NCBI RefSeq assembly: GCF_030649675.1
Contig: NZ_JAUTDR010000028.1
Location: 639 to 53,583 of the forward strand
DNA: 52,945 nucleotides
Origin: Haliea sp. E1-2-M8
GTDB taxonomy: Bacteria > Pseudomonadota > Gammaproteobacteria > Pseudomonadales > Halieaceae
Reading direction: 5' to 3'
The position numbers were made by a program, and so were the translations under genes. Each line of letters starts with the position of its first letter. The stretch's first letter is position 1. Under the pieces are notes generated by a model that was given only the letters and a program-made list of their open reading frames with translations, was not told where the DNA came from and searched no databases. Positions 35,176 through 44,705 of this stretch are shown one piece after another.

Positions 35176-35197
35176 GATGAGATTTGCTAATCTTATC
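35176..35197. promoter_or_regulatory. LysR-type operator palindrome
   Basis: GATGAGATT (35176-35184), TGCT, AATCTTATC (35189-35197): an interrupted palindrome with one mismatched pair, AT-rich, containing the T-N11-A pattern of LysR-type recognition sites. It stands 39 bp before the LysR gene start and 85 bp before the divergent SDR, and probably controls both. Confidence 0.6.
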
Positions 35198-35235
35198 TGC
35201 TCGATTTCCCACGCTTATGCCGGAGTGACGGCTCG

Positions 35236-36177
35236 ATGGAAAACCTTCTAACGCGGGCGCGCCTGCCCTCCCTGAACGCCTTGCGTGCTTTTGAAGCCGC
35301 GGCTCGACACATGAGTCTGAAGAAGGCTGCGGCAGAACTCTGCGTGTCCCAGTCAGCGATCAGTCACCAGATCAAGGCCCTGGAAGCCCATCTGGGGGTC
35401 GCGCTTTTCCTGCGGCAGGCTCGCGGTGTGGAGCTGACCAGCAGAGGGGAGCTTTACTACCCCGCGCTGCATACGGCTTTTAACTCGATCGCCGAAGCCA
35501 CTGCGCTTATCCAGCAGCGGGAGAGTAGAAACATCATCACCTTGCAGGTCTACGCAACCTTTGCCATCCGCTGGCTGCTGCCGCGCCTCTCCCGCTTTCA
35601 GGAGCTTCAGCCGGATTTTCAGGTGCGCCTGCACACAGACCAGCGGGATGCGGATCTGCAGCACAATGATATTGATGCTGCGATCATGATCGGGGAGCCG
35701 CCACAGGAGCTGGTGGCGGAAGAGCTTTTCCGGGCCAATATGCGTCCGGTGTGCAGTCCGGGGTTTCTCGCCCGTGAAGGCCCGTTAACGGAGCCCGAAG
35801 ACCTCGTAGGCAAGCCTCTGCTACAGGTCTATCCCTCACCCGAAGATTGGCCCAACTGGTTCGCGGGTATGGGCCTGGGCTCCCGAGCGCTCGTCGGCAG
35901 TCTGCAACTGGAGAGCTACGAAGTGGCGGTCAACAGCGCCGAGAGCGGCATGGGGATCATGCTTGGCCAGGAGCCCTACGTTGCCAAGAGCCTGAGCGCG
36001 GGCACGCTGATTGAACCGTTGCCGGGTTGTACGGTGGAAAACCCGAACCGCTGGTATCTCGTGTCTCGACCGGAGCGCTGGGAAAGCGCCAAAATGCGCA
36101 CGCTCCGTCGGTGGCTCAAGGAGCAGATTGCCGACGATGAGAACCTGGCGCCGATCGTGTCTCAGTTAAAGGGATAG
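35236..36177 (+). CDS. LysR-type regulator, GcvA-like
   Basis: A 313-residue LTTR. The N-terminal winged helix is LPSLNALRAFEAAARHMSLK then AAAELCVSQSAISHQIKALE (about 10-60), with the FEAAARHxSxxxAAxELxVxxxAISxQI pattern of the GcvA/AmpR group. The periplasmic-binding-like effector domain follows from about 95. Divergent position predicts control of the SDR-MDR-esterase operon. Its 3' end overlaps the convergent TPR-sulfotransferase gene by 16 bp. Confidence 0.88.
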   Translation: MENLLTRARLPSLNALRAFEAAARHMSLKKAAAELCVSQSAISHQIKALEAHLGVALFLRQARGVELTSRGELYYPALHTAFNSIAEATALIQQRESRNIITLQVYATFAIRWLLPRLSRFQELQPDFQVRLHTDQRDADLQHNDIDAAIMIGEPPQELVAEELFRANMRPVCSPGFLAREGPLTEPEDLVGKPLLQVYPSPEDWPNWFAGMGLGSRALVGSLQLESYEVAVNSAESGMGIMLGQEPYVAKSLSAGTLIEPLPGCTVENPNRWYLVSRPERWESAKMRTLRRWLKEQIADDENLAPIVSQLKG

Positions 36178-37769
36178 GTATCCAGCGCGGGCCCCAGCGC
36201 ATCCCGCAGTGGGTCAAGCCATTGAGAAAACGGCTCCCAGCGGCCCTGTCCCGCCCGGTTGATTGGCTGTCGAACCTGTTCGGAGCTCGCCGTGCGCACA
36301 CGTCGCTCGGTCTCGTGAAACTGTAGGCATTGTTGCTCAAAGGGGAGATCGCAGTAGTCTAGCAGGCGCCTCACTTCCCCTTCCAGGTCGTCCAGTAGTT
36401 GCTCGTGATGGATGCGATGCACCCGTCCCGGCAACACGCGATCCCAGTGCGCCATGGTTTCGCAATACCACCGGTAGTAGTGGCCGATACGCTGCAAACC
36501 GTAACTGAATCCCTGCCCGGCGGCGAACAGCTGCTTGAAGGCGCTGAAACAGCAATCCAGCGGATGGCGTCGGGCGTCAATAATTTTCGCGTTGGGTAGA
36601 ATGAGGTGAATCAGCCCGACATGCGAAAAGTTGTTGGGCATCTTGTCGACGAAGAAAGGTGCATCGGTAAGCCGCTGCACACGTGTTCCGGCAATATAGC
36701 GCTCGCCCAGGGCCGCAACCGTTTCCCGGTCAAGATCCTTTAAACCTCGCGGGTAGCGCGATACGTCAGTGCGTCGGCACTTGCCCGACAGATCTCGCGC
36801 AATAGCGATAATGTCCGCAAGTTCGGCTGTGCCTTCCACCTGTGAGTGGCTGGCCAGGATTTGCTCGACCAGTGTGGAGCCAGAACGCGGCAGGCCGACC
36901 ACGAAGATCGGCGACGGGTCCGGGTCACCCCAGTGACTGCGGGTCGCAAAAAAAGCCTCGTCAAAGAAATTCATAATTTCTTGACTGTCGCGCTCGAAAC
37001 CGGCCATATCCCAGGGTACTTGACGGCCCCGTACCTGATTGCCTTTCAGGTAGGCCGCCATCGCCTTCTGGTAATCCCCGGCATCTTCGCGCGCCTTACC
37101 GAGCGCGAACAGCGCATGGTAGTAGTCGCGAAAATCGCAGTCCTTGCGCTTGAGCAACGCCTCCATGGCAGCGAGTTGTTGTTCGCTGAAACGATAGGTT
37201 TTAAGGTTGGCCAGCGACCAGTAGGCCTCGCCCACACCGGTATCCAGTTCAAGGCAGCGCTCGTAGGCCTTGATTGCGTCCTCGGTAGTACCCAGCGCCC
37301 GTTGCGCGTGACCGTAGCTGAGCCAGGCCTGGCGGTAGTGCGGGTGTTGTTTAATGACCGTCTCGAGCACCGGTAGCGCCCGGGTATGCTCATTGAGATC
37401 GACGAGGTTGGCCGCTTTTAAGGTCAGCCAGGCCGGATTTCCGGGATCTCCTGTCAGCAGTTGATCGAGTTCGGCGAGAGATTCCGTGTAGCGGTGGCGG
37501 CGATAGAGGGCGTTGGCGTAGGCGAAGCGCGCTGCAGCATAGTCCGGCGCGAGGGCAACGGCCCGCGCCAGTAGCGTCTCCGCATCGCGCAGGGCACCGA
37601 GAGCGAGACCGACCTCCCCCAGTAGGCGTATGCCGTTGACGTCGTCCGGATAGTCGTAGACATAGTCGCGCAGCACGCCCTCCGCCTTGCCCAGCATCCC
37701 CTGCCGAATGAATGCTGAAGCGCGCTCCAGGGGAGCCGGGAGTGGCCGCTGCGCAGGAGCTTTTACCAC
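36162..37769 (-). CDS. TPR-repeat sulfotransferase
   Basis: A 535-residue protein with an N-terminal TPR array (residues about 15-245, at least five helix-pair repeats) and a C-terminal sulfotransferase domain. GLPRSGSTLVEQIL (292-305) is the 5'-phosphosulfate loop for PAPS, and DARRHPLDCCFSAFKQLF contains the 3'-phosphate binding Arg/Ser pair. No signal peptide. The GTG at 37769 is chosen as start because it follows the TonB-receptor stop and a TAGGG; the longer open frame runs through the receptor gene. Genes of this type often follow TonB-dependent receptors in marine and sphingomonad genomes, and their target is unknown. Confidence 0.8.
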   Translation of the reverse strand: MVKAPAQRPLPAPLERASAFIRQGMLGKAEGVLRDYVYDYPDDVNGIRLLGEVGLALGALRDAETLLARAVALAPDYAAARFAYANALYRRHRYTESLAELDQLLTGDPGNPAWLTLKAANLVDLNEHTRALPVLETVIKQHPHYRQAWLSYGHAQRALGTTEDAIKAYERCLELDTGVGEAYWSLANLKTYRFSEQQLAAMEALLKRKDCDFRDYYHALFALGKAREDAGDYQKAMAAYLKGNQVRGRQVPWDMAGFERDSQEIMNFFDEAFFATRSHWGDPDPSPIFVVGLPRSGSTLVEQILASHSQVEGTAELADIIAIARDLSGKCRRTDVSRYPRGLKDLDRETVAALGERYIAGTRVQRLTDAPFFVDKMPNNFSHVGLIHLILPNAKIIDARRHPLDCCFSAFKQLFAAGQGFSYGLQRIGHYYRWYCETMAHWDRVLPGRVHRIHHEQLLDDLEGEVRRLLDYCDLPFEQQCLQFHETERRVRTASSEQVRQPINRAGQGRWEPFSQWLDPLRDALGPALDTYPFN

Positions 37770-37783
37770 CGCGAATGCATGCC

Positions 37784-40111
37784 CTAATTGAAGTTCATGC
37801 CGAAGCTTACACCAAAAGTACGCGGCTGGTTCACGGTAACCAGTCGCTGAATGTCTACAGAGTTGATGTACAGCTCCGCCACTTCGTCGGTGAGGTTGCT
37901 GCCGAACAGGGAGGCGTGCCATCTGCCGGCCTCGATGCGCCAGCTTGCATTCAGCAGGCCATACGAGTCCATCTTCTCACGGGTGCTCGCGAAGATATCG
38001 TTCCACTGTTCGTCAGTGTACGTCCAGTTGAGCTGCAGGGTGCTGTCAAAGCCCTGAACCGGGAAGTGGTAGCGCCCCGTGATCGTGTACTTTGTGTCCG
38101 GCGTGAACGGCAGGTCCTGGCCGTCGGTAGCGTCTGGGGCGGTGGCGTCGGAGCGCGCAAAGTAATCTTCCGTGAGCTCCGCGTTGTTGCGGGAATAGGT
38201 CAGCATGAGGTCCAGGGAGTCGGTGAGCAGCCAGGTCGCGTCCAGTTCAAGGCCCGTACTTTCCGCGGCACCGACATTGTCCACCAAACCGAGCAGGGAG
38301 ATGTCGGGGTTGAAAAAGCCGATCTGCACATCGTCCCACTCCATGTGATAGACAGCCCCGTTAATACGCAGGCGGCCATCCTGCAGCTCGGTCTTCCAGC
38401 CCAGCTCATAGCTGGTCAGGAAGTCGGGCTGGTAGGTCTCACCTACACCGGGAGCACGGTTGACCCCGCCAGGGCGATACCCCTCCGAGACTGTTCCGTA
38501 CACCATGATGTCGTCCGAGAAATTGTAGGCCAGGCTCACCTTGCCAGTGCCGTCGCTGCCGTCGAACTCGCTGGCGACATTATCGGGCGGACGCTGCGAG
38601 CTGTAGCCATAGCAGCAGTCAGGCCAGAAAATGGTGCCGACAAAGCCGTCCAGTGTGGTTTCGTTTTTGAAGCGCCGATACCCGAGCGTGAGAACCAGTT
38701 CCTCGGTGAGGTCATAGTAGAGCTCGCCGAAGATGGCCTTTTCCTTGTCTACACGAACCTGGTCCGTCTGGAAGTACAAGTCGTCTTCCACTGCCGCGCC
38801 GGGGTTGATCGGCGGGACGGACCAGCGGCTTTCAAAAGCCGTTTCCACTTCACTGTAGAAAACGCCCGCGACCCAGTTGAGGCGGTTATCGCCGGAGCTC
38901 GCCAGGCGGAGTTCGTGGCTCTCGTAGCTAAGGTCGCTCAAGTTGGAGTACTGGATACTGGGGTCTACACAGGGACCGAAATAGGAGACATAACAAGTGT
39001 AGTAAGGCTCGACGAAGCCATCGATCGAATAGTGGGAATAATCGCTGTAGGTCTCGAACTCCCGGTCGAGGTAGGAGCCGGCGTAGGTCAGATCCGCGAA
39101 GCCGAGGTCTCCCTCCACGGTCAGGGCGAACTGCGTCCACTCGTCCTCCTGGGAGTCCTCGAAAAACCTGCCGACTTTGAAATCCCCGAGGCCTTCCGGG
39201 TCATGGTCCCAGATGCCGTTCGTCTCCAGCCGCTGGTGCGAGACTGATGCCACGGCGCTCCAGCGATCGGAGAGGTCTACTCCGAGCGCTGCGCGCAGCC
39301 CGCGCTTTTCGACCTCGTTAAAGTCGTCCTCAACAAAGCCAGCGTTGCCGCGGGTGATGCCGGACAAAGGGTAGGTGATCGTGTCTTCGACAGCGTCTAT
39401 ATAGCCGCCGTCATCGTCCCACCAGGCCGCGACTCGCAGTGCCATGCGGTCGTTAAGAGGTATATTCGCATACCCCTCAGCCAGGTAACTGTTGCCGCCG
39501 CCGCTGATGGTCTCGGCAGTGAAGTCCACGCCTGCCTCGAAGGCATCCCTTGACGGTTTTTTAGTGACGATGCGCAGCGTTCCCGCTTGGGAAGCCGCAC
39601 CGTAGAGGGTACCCTGGGGGCCCATCAGTACTTCGATGCGCTCCACGTCATAGATATGGGGGTCGAGGTTGAAGCCAATCGCCGTAACGGGCTGATTGTC
39701 GAGGTAGATTGCCACCGACGGTCCCTGGAGGGACTGGTTGCCGTTGCCACCCTCGGAAACACCTCGCATAAACAGGCTCGCCTGGCCGGGGCGGCGCTGG
39801 GTAAATGACACCGACGGCAACTGTTGTACATAATCCGAGAATCCGCTGATGTTGAGCCGGTCGAGTTCTGCGGAACCAAGGGCCTGCACGCTGATGGGTA
39901 CGTCCTGAAGGCTCTCGGTGCGCTTCTGCGCTGTTACCACAACCTCCTCAAGCCGCAGTCCGGCCTGGCCGGATTCCTGTCCGAAGGCCGGCGGGATCGC
40001 CAGGGAGGAGGCCACCAGAGGCAGCGTTAATGAGCGGCGCAGCGCAATCACCAGGGGGCTGGGTCGGAAGCTGGAAGTGGAGGGCAGCTGACGATGGGTC
40101 GCTTGATCCAT
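37784..40111 (-). CDS. TonB-dependent outer-membrane receptor
   Basis: A 775-residue receptor. Signal peptide at about residues 25-45, TonB-box/plug start EEVVVTAQKRTESLQDVPIS, plug domain to about 215 (including GPQGTLYGAASQAGTLRIVTKKPS), then a 22-strand barrel ending in Phe-Asn (GMNFN). Features fit the group of receptors for complex organic substrates and not a siderophore signature in particular. The start MDQATHRQ follows AGG at normal distance. The BCCT transporter lies upstream and the TPR-sulfotransferase downstream, all in one direction. Confidence 0.88.
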   Translation of the reverse strand: MDQATHRQLPSTSSFRPSPLVIALRRSLTLPLVASSLAIPPAFGQESGQAGLRLEEVVVTAQKRTESLQDVPISVQALGSAELDRLNISGFSDYVQQLPSVSFTQRRPGQASLFMRGVSEGGNGNQSLQGPSVAIYLDNQPVTAIGFNLDPHIYDVERIEVLMGPQGTLYGAASQAGTLRIVTKKPSRDAFEAGVDFTAETISGGGNSYLAEGYANIPLNDRMALRVAAWWDDDGGYIDAVEDTITYPLSGITRGNAGFVEDDFNEVEKRGLRAALGVDLSDRWSAVASVSHQRLETNGIWDHDPEGLGDFKVGRFFEDSQEDEWTQFALTVEGDLGFADLTYAGSYLDREFETYSDYSHYSIDGFVEPYYTCYVSYFGPCVDPSIQYSNLSDLSYESHELRLASSGDNRLNWVAGVFYSEVETAFESRWSVPPINPGAAVEDDLYFQTDQVRVDKEKAIFGELYYDLTEELVLTLGYRRFKNETTLDGFVGTIFWPDCCYGYSSQRPPDNVASEFDGSDGTGKVSLAYNFSDDIMVYGTVSEGYRPGGVNRAPGVGETYQPDFLTSYELGWKTELQDGRLRINGAVYHMEWDDVQIGFFNPDISLLGLVDNVGAAESTGLELDATWLLTDSLDLMLTYSRNNAELTEDYFARSDATAPDATDGQDLPFTPDTKYTITGRYHFPVQGFDSTLQLNWTYTDEQWNDIFASTREKMDSYGLLNASWRIEAGRWHASLFGSNLTDEVAELYINSVDIQRLVTVNQPRTFGVSFGMNFN

Positions 40112-40198
40112 AGAACGGGAACCTATCTTGCTTTTCGTTGTCTCGGAATGCTGTCCTAACAGCGCGTCCACATCAAGCAACGAATACTGCAGTTCTGT

Positions 40199-41707
40199 TT
40201 AGGTTTTTTCAAGTGTCCCCTCGTCTCGTTTCAAGGACTTGCTCAGTGCCAGCCCGCCCAGCCACAAGGTGAATAACAGGGGCAGTGATACAACCAGTAC
40301 CGCGGTCTGCGCCTCCCGGATACCACCTACATACATGAGCGAAACAGGCAGGATGGCAATCGCGAATGCCCAGAACAGCCGGTGCCAGCGGGCCGGGTCC
40401 TCACTGGGGTGCATCGCCGTGGTTGCACCGGCGGCCAGGGTATAGGAGGCAGAGTCGTAGGTAGTGGCACAGAAAATGGTGCTGACGAGGCACAGCAGCC
40501 CCACCAGCAGCGTGGATGCTGGCAGTGCGTCAAGGCCAGCGATAATCGCCTGGTTGCCATCACTTGCGGCCATGATGCCCAGCAAATCCACCGTGCCTGC
40601 CAGCTGCAGGCCGAGGCCGTGGTTACCCAGTATCAGGTAAAACAGCCAGCAGCCGGCGGGGCCGAAGCTAAGCATACCCAGAATCACGCTCCGCAGGCTG
40701 CGCCCGCGGGAAATACGCGTCACAAAAAGACCGACGAAAGGACCGTAGGCGACCCACCAGGCCCAATAGAAAACTGTCCATTCACGAACAAAGCCCGTGT
40801 CATTGAACGGTTCCGTCCAGAGGGACATCCGAATCAGGTTCTGCAGGCTGTGGCCGATGGCGTTGACGGCGGTATTTACCAGGAACAGGGTATCGCCGAG
40901 CACCAGCACGAGCGCGAGCAGTATGAAGGCGAGTATCATGTTGAGGTCGGACAGACGTCTGATGCCTCGATTCAGCCCGAGATACACACTGCCGGCAAAC
41001 AGCACGACGCAGACGGCGACCACGGCCATTTCCAGCCCGAAGCCCGGCTCAACACCCACGAGACGTCCCACCAGCGCCGCGATCAGGGGCGTCGAGAATC
41101 CCAGTGAAGAACCGGCGCCACCGATAAGGGCGATCATGAACAGCGAATCCAGTACCCGCGCCAGGGGCCCCGTTTCCTTGCCGGCCAGCCAGTAATCGCA
41201 GGCGATGCTGTATTTGAGGTGGGGTACCTTGCGCACGTAAAAGGAATAGGCGATCGCCAGGGTCGGCACGCAATAGAGCGCCCAGGCGACAAACCCCCAG
41301 TGGTGCACACCATAGGAGGATGCCCAGGTCGCCGCCTCGGACGAATAAGGTTCAGCGCCAAAGGGCGGCGCGGCGAGATATGATGCCCATTCAATGGCTG
41401 CCCAGTACATTAGGCCCGCGCCGACGCCTGCGCTGAAAAGCATGGCTGCCCAGCTTGGCGTGGAGAACTCGGGCTCGCCCTCACCGAGCCGAACATCGCC
41501 AAACCGTCCGAACGCGATCCAGGCGAGAAACACCAGCGCGGCGGCTCCACTCAGGAGGTAAAGCCAGCCAAAGTGCACCGCAATCCAGTCGTAGGTGGTC
41601 AACAGTATCGCCGAACTCGCGCCGGGAAACAGCAGCAGGGGCAAGGAAACGGCGATCAGTACCAGGGTAGTGATCGTGAAATTGATTCGGTCTAGTGGCT
41701 TACTCAT
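40199..41707 (-). CDS. BCCT family transporter (betaine/carnitine/choline)
   Basis: A 502-residue inner-membrane transporter with 12 hydrophobic segments. Diagnostic stretches are GVGAGLMYWAAIEWASY (the Gly-rich TM3 motif) and EWTVFYWAWWVAYGPFVGLF, with the aromatic Trp box for quaternary ammonium groups. BCCT carriers move betaine, choline, carnitine or DMSP by Na+ symport or exchange. The short N- and C-termini lack an osmosensing tail, which suits nutrient uptake more than osmotic stress. It lies upstream of the TonB receptor on the same strand. Confidence 0.9.
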   Translation of the reverse strand: MSKPLDRINFTITTLVLIAVSLPLLLFPGASSAILLTTYDWIAVHFGWLYLLSGAAALVFLAWIAFGRFGDVRLGEGEPEFSTPSWAAMLFSAGVGAGLMYWAAIEWASYLAAPPFGAEPYSSEAATWASSYGVHHWGFVAWALYCVPTLAIAYSFYVRKVPHLKYSIACDYWLAGKETGPLARVLDSLFMIALIGGAGSSLGFSTPLIAALVGRLVGVEPGFGLEMAVVAVCVVLFAGSVYLGLNRGIRRLSDLNMILAFILLALVLVLGDTLFLVNTAVNAIGHSLQNLIRMSLWTEPFNDTGFVREWTVFYWAWWVAYGPFVGLFVTRISRGRSLRSVILGMLSFGPAGCWLFYLILGNHGLGLQLAGTVDLLGIMAASDGNQAIIAGLDALPASTLLVGLLCLVSTIFCATTYDSASYTLAAGATTAMHPSEDPARWHRLFWAFAIAILPVSLMYVGGIREAQTAVLVVSLPLLFTLWLGGLALSKSLKRDEGTLEKT

Positions 41708-41883
41708 CAGCTCTCACGGGCATGGTGTCAGGTAACGTGGAAAATATCGTGAAGGTTGCATCGCGCGAGTATCGCATCAAGCACCTATCATTATGACCAG
41801 AACTTTTTCATGTACCCGTGAGCTATCCTCATCATGGAGACCTGGGGTGGCGGTGCCGCGACGCTGCCACAGTACTGTCGCGG

Positions 41884-42351
41884 ATCGCCCCCGGCCTCCT
41901 GCACAGCCCCGGCAAGCAGGTGACCGAGCGCATCGCACCGGACAAAAGTCTCGTCAGGCTCCGCCAGGAGCTGTTGCGGCGGTAGTGTGAGCGGGGGCTG
42001 GAAATCCGCTTCTGTGAAGGCAACCGCGGTTCCTACAAGAAAATCCACTACGCGTTGCAGCAATTCCCGGACAGCCTCATCCTCACCGTGGACGACGACA
42101 TCATGTATCCGCCGGACATGATCGACCAGCTGTTGCGGGCCTACGAGCTGATGAGCTTCAGGCGCGGGGTGACCTGCGCCATGGTGCCCGGCTATGTGGC
42201 CTGGGTGGAGCGGTTTGCCACCATTCCGGACAGTCTTCGAAGCCTACGGCCTGATGCTGGCGGTGGTGCGGCGGATTCTGACTCTGGCCGCCCGCTTGTG
42301 GCGGGATCAGTCCGGTTTGACCTGGCTTGTGTTTACCTGCGCCAGTGGTAG
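41884..42351 (+). pseudogene. Broken glycosyltransferase fragment
   Basis: An open frame interrupted by an in-frame TAG at 41983-41985. Before it: SPGKQVTERIAPDKSLVRLR; after it: RGLEIRFCEGNRGSYKKIHY, then LQQFPDSLILTVDDDIMYPP with the DDD-type metal motif of a GT-A glycosyltransferase. After about 42165 the sequence diverges into unrelated codons. Both the N- and C-terminal parts are missing. The 203 bp from here to the higB start show no gene. Confidence 0.6.
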
Positions 42352-42568
42352 ATACGGCTGGACTTGACGGTCCGGCCAGTGACCCCAGCCTTATGGATTT
42401 GGCTGTAGATTTTTAACTGGTTGATTTTGTTAACTTAAATTCGAACACCCACAGCGCAATTAGCACCACGAAGCACAATAAATCAGGGTCAGTTCCGCAA
42501 ATCTCCCGCAGGTTTCTGCTGGGAATACAGTCATTGTTAGAGTTATCAAATTCCGATAACATAGGAAC

Positions 42569-42862
42569 ATGATCGAATCCTTTGGAAACGCTGTGGCGGA
42601 AGACCTCTTCTATGACAGGAAGAGTAAGGCAACCAGATCATTTCCAAATGAACTTCGGAGAATCGCCAGGCGAAAACTACTCTACTTGCATGATGCAACA
42701 GACTTACAGGATCTTCGAGTTCCACCTGGTAACAGGTTGGAAGCTTTAAAAAGTGATTTGAGAGGATTTCACTCGATACGAATCAACGATCAATGGCGAC
42801 TGGTTTTCCGCTGGAGTGGCGGGCAATCACACGATGTACAGATAGTGGATTATCACAGATAG
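42569..42862 (+). CDS. higB: HigB-like RelE-superfamily toxin
   Basis: A 97-residue ribosome-dependent mRNA interferase of the HigB group: LRRIARRKLLYLHDATDL, LRVPPGNRLEALKSD and the C-terminal IRINDQWRLVFRW..DVQIVDYH with the conserved Arg and His. Order toxin before antitoxin is the rule for higBA. The stop lies 11 bp before the antitoxin start. Confidence 0.9.
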   Translation: MIESFGNAVAEDLFYDRKSKATRSFPNELRRIARRKLLYLHDATDLQDLRVPPGNRLEALKSDLRGFHSIRINDQWRLVFRWSGGQSHDVQIVDYHR

Positions 42863-42873
42863 AGGTGAAGGCT

Positions 42874-43143
42874 GTGGACAGGCAACCCAAACATCCGTTC
42901 CATCCCGGCGAGATGCTGCTCGAGGAATTCCTCGAACCCCAGGGCATGAGTCAGGCTGAGTTCGCACGGAGAATAGGCTGGACGAAGGCGCGGCTCAATG
43001 AACTCATCCGCGGGAAGCGGGGAATCACTGCAGAGGCTGCATTAGATCTCGCTGACACCCTGGGGACTTCGCCAAAGCTGTGGATGAATCTCCAGGCTAC
43101 CTATGACCTGGACAGGGCCGCTGCGGCGCGCGGGGTAGCATAA
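42874..43143 (+). CDS. higA: HigA-like antitoxin
   Basis: An 89-residue helix-turn-helix antitoxin with the HPGEMLLEEFLEPQGMSQAEF start and GKRGITAEAALDLADTLGTSPKLWMNLQ, as in HigA/VapI-type proteins. It neutralises HigB and represses the pair. GTG at 42874 is preferred, with GAGG about 8 bp upstream; another GTG lies three codons earlier. The following 248 bp contain no gene I recognise. Confidence 0.9.
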   Translation: MDRQPKHPFHPGEMLLEEFLEPQGMSQAEFARRIGWTKARLNELIRGKRGITAEAALDLADTLGTSPKLWMNLQATYDLDRAAAARGVA

Positions 43144-43391
43144 CATCACTCTGGAACATGGGCTTCCCACGGTCATGGAGAGGTCTGGGTGTAGTATCAC
43201 ATATCAGGACTTAGGCACTTTTGACACCACAACTGGCCTGATTTCACACATCATGAACCCTGGGTTGTGCGACAGATGAGGCTTCTGGAGGTGTCCGCTA
43301 CCACCTTGCTGCTGCCCGGTTACTGCGCCTTTGCAAAATTCCGACTATGCTTGCGGTGTATTAATTACTATATCTACAAGCAGGAACATTT

Positions 43392-44705
43392 ATGAATACG
43401 AAGGATGTCAGGTGCCGCACCCGGCTGAATCAGTTTGCCATAATGGCGGTATTGGCGCTTGCAGCACTGCTTACCGCTGGTGCCAAAGGGGATTCTGGTG
43501 GCGCGGTTAAATACGGGCCGGCGGCGAGCGAGTTGATGGCACTGGTCGAGGCAAACCCGGACCTGAAATCAATGCTGGCCGCTTCCATCGAACAGGCCAG
43601 GCAGATCAATCCGGATCGAAATACCAATCCTGCGCAAAGCCTGGAAGAGTACTTCGATTTTGTATCCTGGGCTGAAACAGCGATGCCCTGGGCGCTGCTG
43701 AAGAAGCCCGAATATCCGGAAATATATGACAACATTTACCAGAGTCTGGTGTATTTCCATTTTCTGGTTGAGCAGCCGTTGCCTGAATTGGAGGGCAAGG
43801 GATTGGTCAATAACACCCTGCAGTACGCCGAGCCCTTTGCATCCTGGTTGAATGTATTCAGTCAATCCTGGGGCAGTTTTCTCGACACGCCGGAGTCCTG
43901 GAACGAAACCTATTACGGAATGGCCCTGAACGACCCTGCCTTCGGGCTGCAAAATGACTGGTACGAGGATTCCGGCAACTGGAGCACCTTCAACGAATTT
44001 TTTGCCCGCTATCTCAAATCACCCGCGATGCGTCCCATTGCGGCACCGCTGGATGACAGTGTTGTGGCTTCCTTTGCTGATTCGGTGCCCCAGGGCGTCT
44101 GGGCGATTGATGGAGACTCCAATCTCGTCGCGCGGGATCCCGTGCCGGTAAAAGCCTCGAGTCTCCGGTCCATAGCGCGTCTTATCGGTGAGGACAGCGA
44201 GTATCGAAATGCCTTTGCAAACGGCACTTTTACCCATTCATTCCTCAACGTCAACGACTACCATCGCTACCATTTCCCACTGGGCGGAACCATCCGGGAG
44301 GTGCACATCATTCCGGGCGTTAGCACAACTGGCGGCTCCATTTGGTGGGATGCGGCTAATAACCGCTATGCGTTTGACCCCTCGGAAAGATTGGGATGGC
44401 AAAGCATTGAGACCAGGGGTTGTGTGATTCTGGAAACTGACAGGTATGGCCTGGTGGCGCTGTTGCCCATAGGCATGTCAGCGGTCAGTTCAGTAAACCT
44501 GGAGGACAATGTCAAGCCGGGGGCGCAGGTGAAGAAGGGCGACATGCTGGGGCACTTTGCGTTCGGGGGTTCCGACTTTGTCATGGTGTTTCAGGATACG
44601 GTAGATTTCACCCTCGAGGCGCCAAGGGACACGAATGACGAAGCCTACCAGCATCTTCTGGTGGGGGAGCGGCTGGGCAAGCTGACACTTCGGGAAGACG
44701 ACTGA
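43392..44705 (+). CDS. Secreted phosphatidylserine decarboxylase-like protein
   Basis: A 437-residue protein with an N-terminal signal or anchor (about 12-32). The last two thirds follow phosphatidylserine decarboxylase: WSTFNEFFARYLKSPAMRPI, LNVNDYHRYHFPLGGTI with the catalytic His region, and FGGSDF (S394), where PSDs self-cleave at a Gly-Ser pair (usual LGST). The Ser and preceding Gly are kept, but Asp follows where Thr or Ser is usual. Secreted members may act on lipids or other amino acids. Whether it processes to the pyruvoyl form is unknown. Confidence 0.75.
   Translation: MNTKDVRCRTRLNQFAIMAVLALAALLTAGAKGDSGGAVKYGPAASELMALVEANPDLKSMLAASIEQARQINPDRNTNPAQSLEEYFDFVSWAETAMPWALLKKPEYPEIYDNIYQSLVYFHFLVEQPLPELEGKGLVNNTLQYAEPFASWLNVFSQSWGSFLDTPESWNETYYGMALNDPAFGLQNDWYEDSGNWSTFNEFFARYLKSPAMRPIAAPLDDSVVASFADSVPQGVWAIDGDSNLVARDPVPVKASSLRSIARLIGEDSEYRNAFANGTFTHSFLNVNDYHRYHFPLGGTIREVHIIPGVSTTGGSIWWDAANNRYAFDPSERLGWQSIETRGCVILETDRYGLVALLPIGMSAVSSVNLEDNVKPGAQVKKGDMLGHFAFGGSDFVMVFQDTVDFTLEAPRDTNDEAYQHLLVGERLGKLTLREDD

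Noticed and set aside
37712-39247. 511-codon plus-strand frame opposite the TonB receptor
   Set aside because: Val/Gly-rich antisense frame; the receptor on the minus strand has plug and barrel motifs over its whole length.
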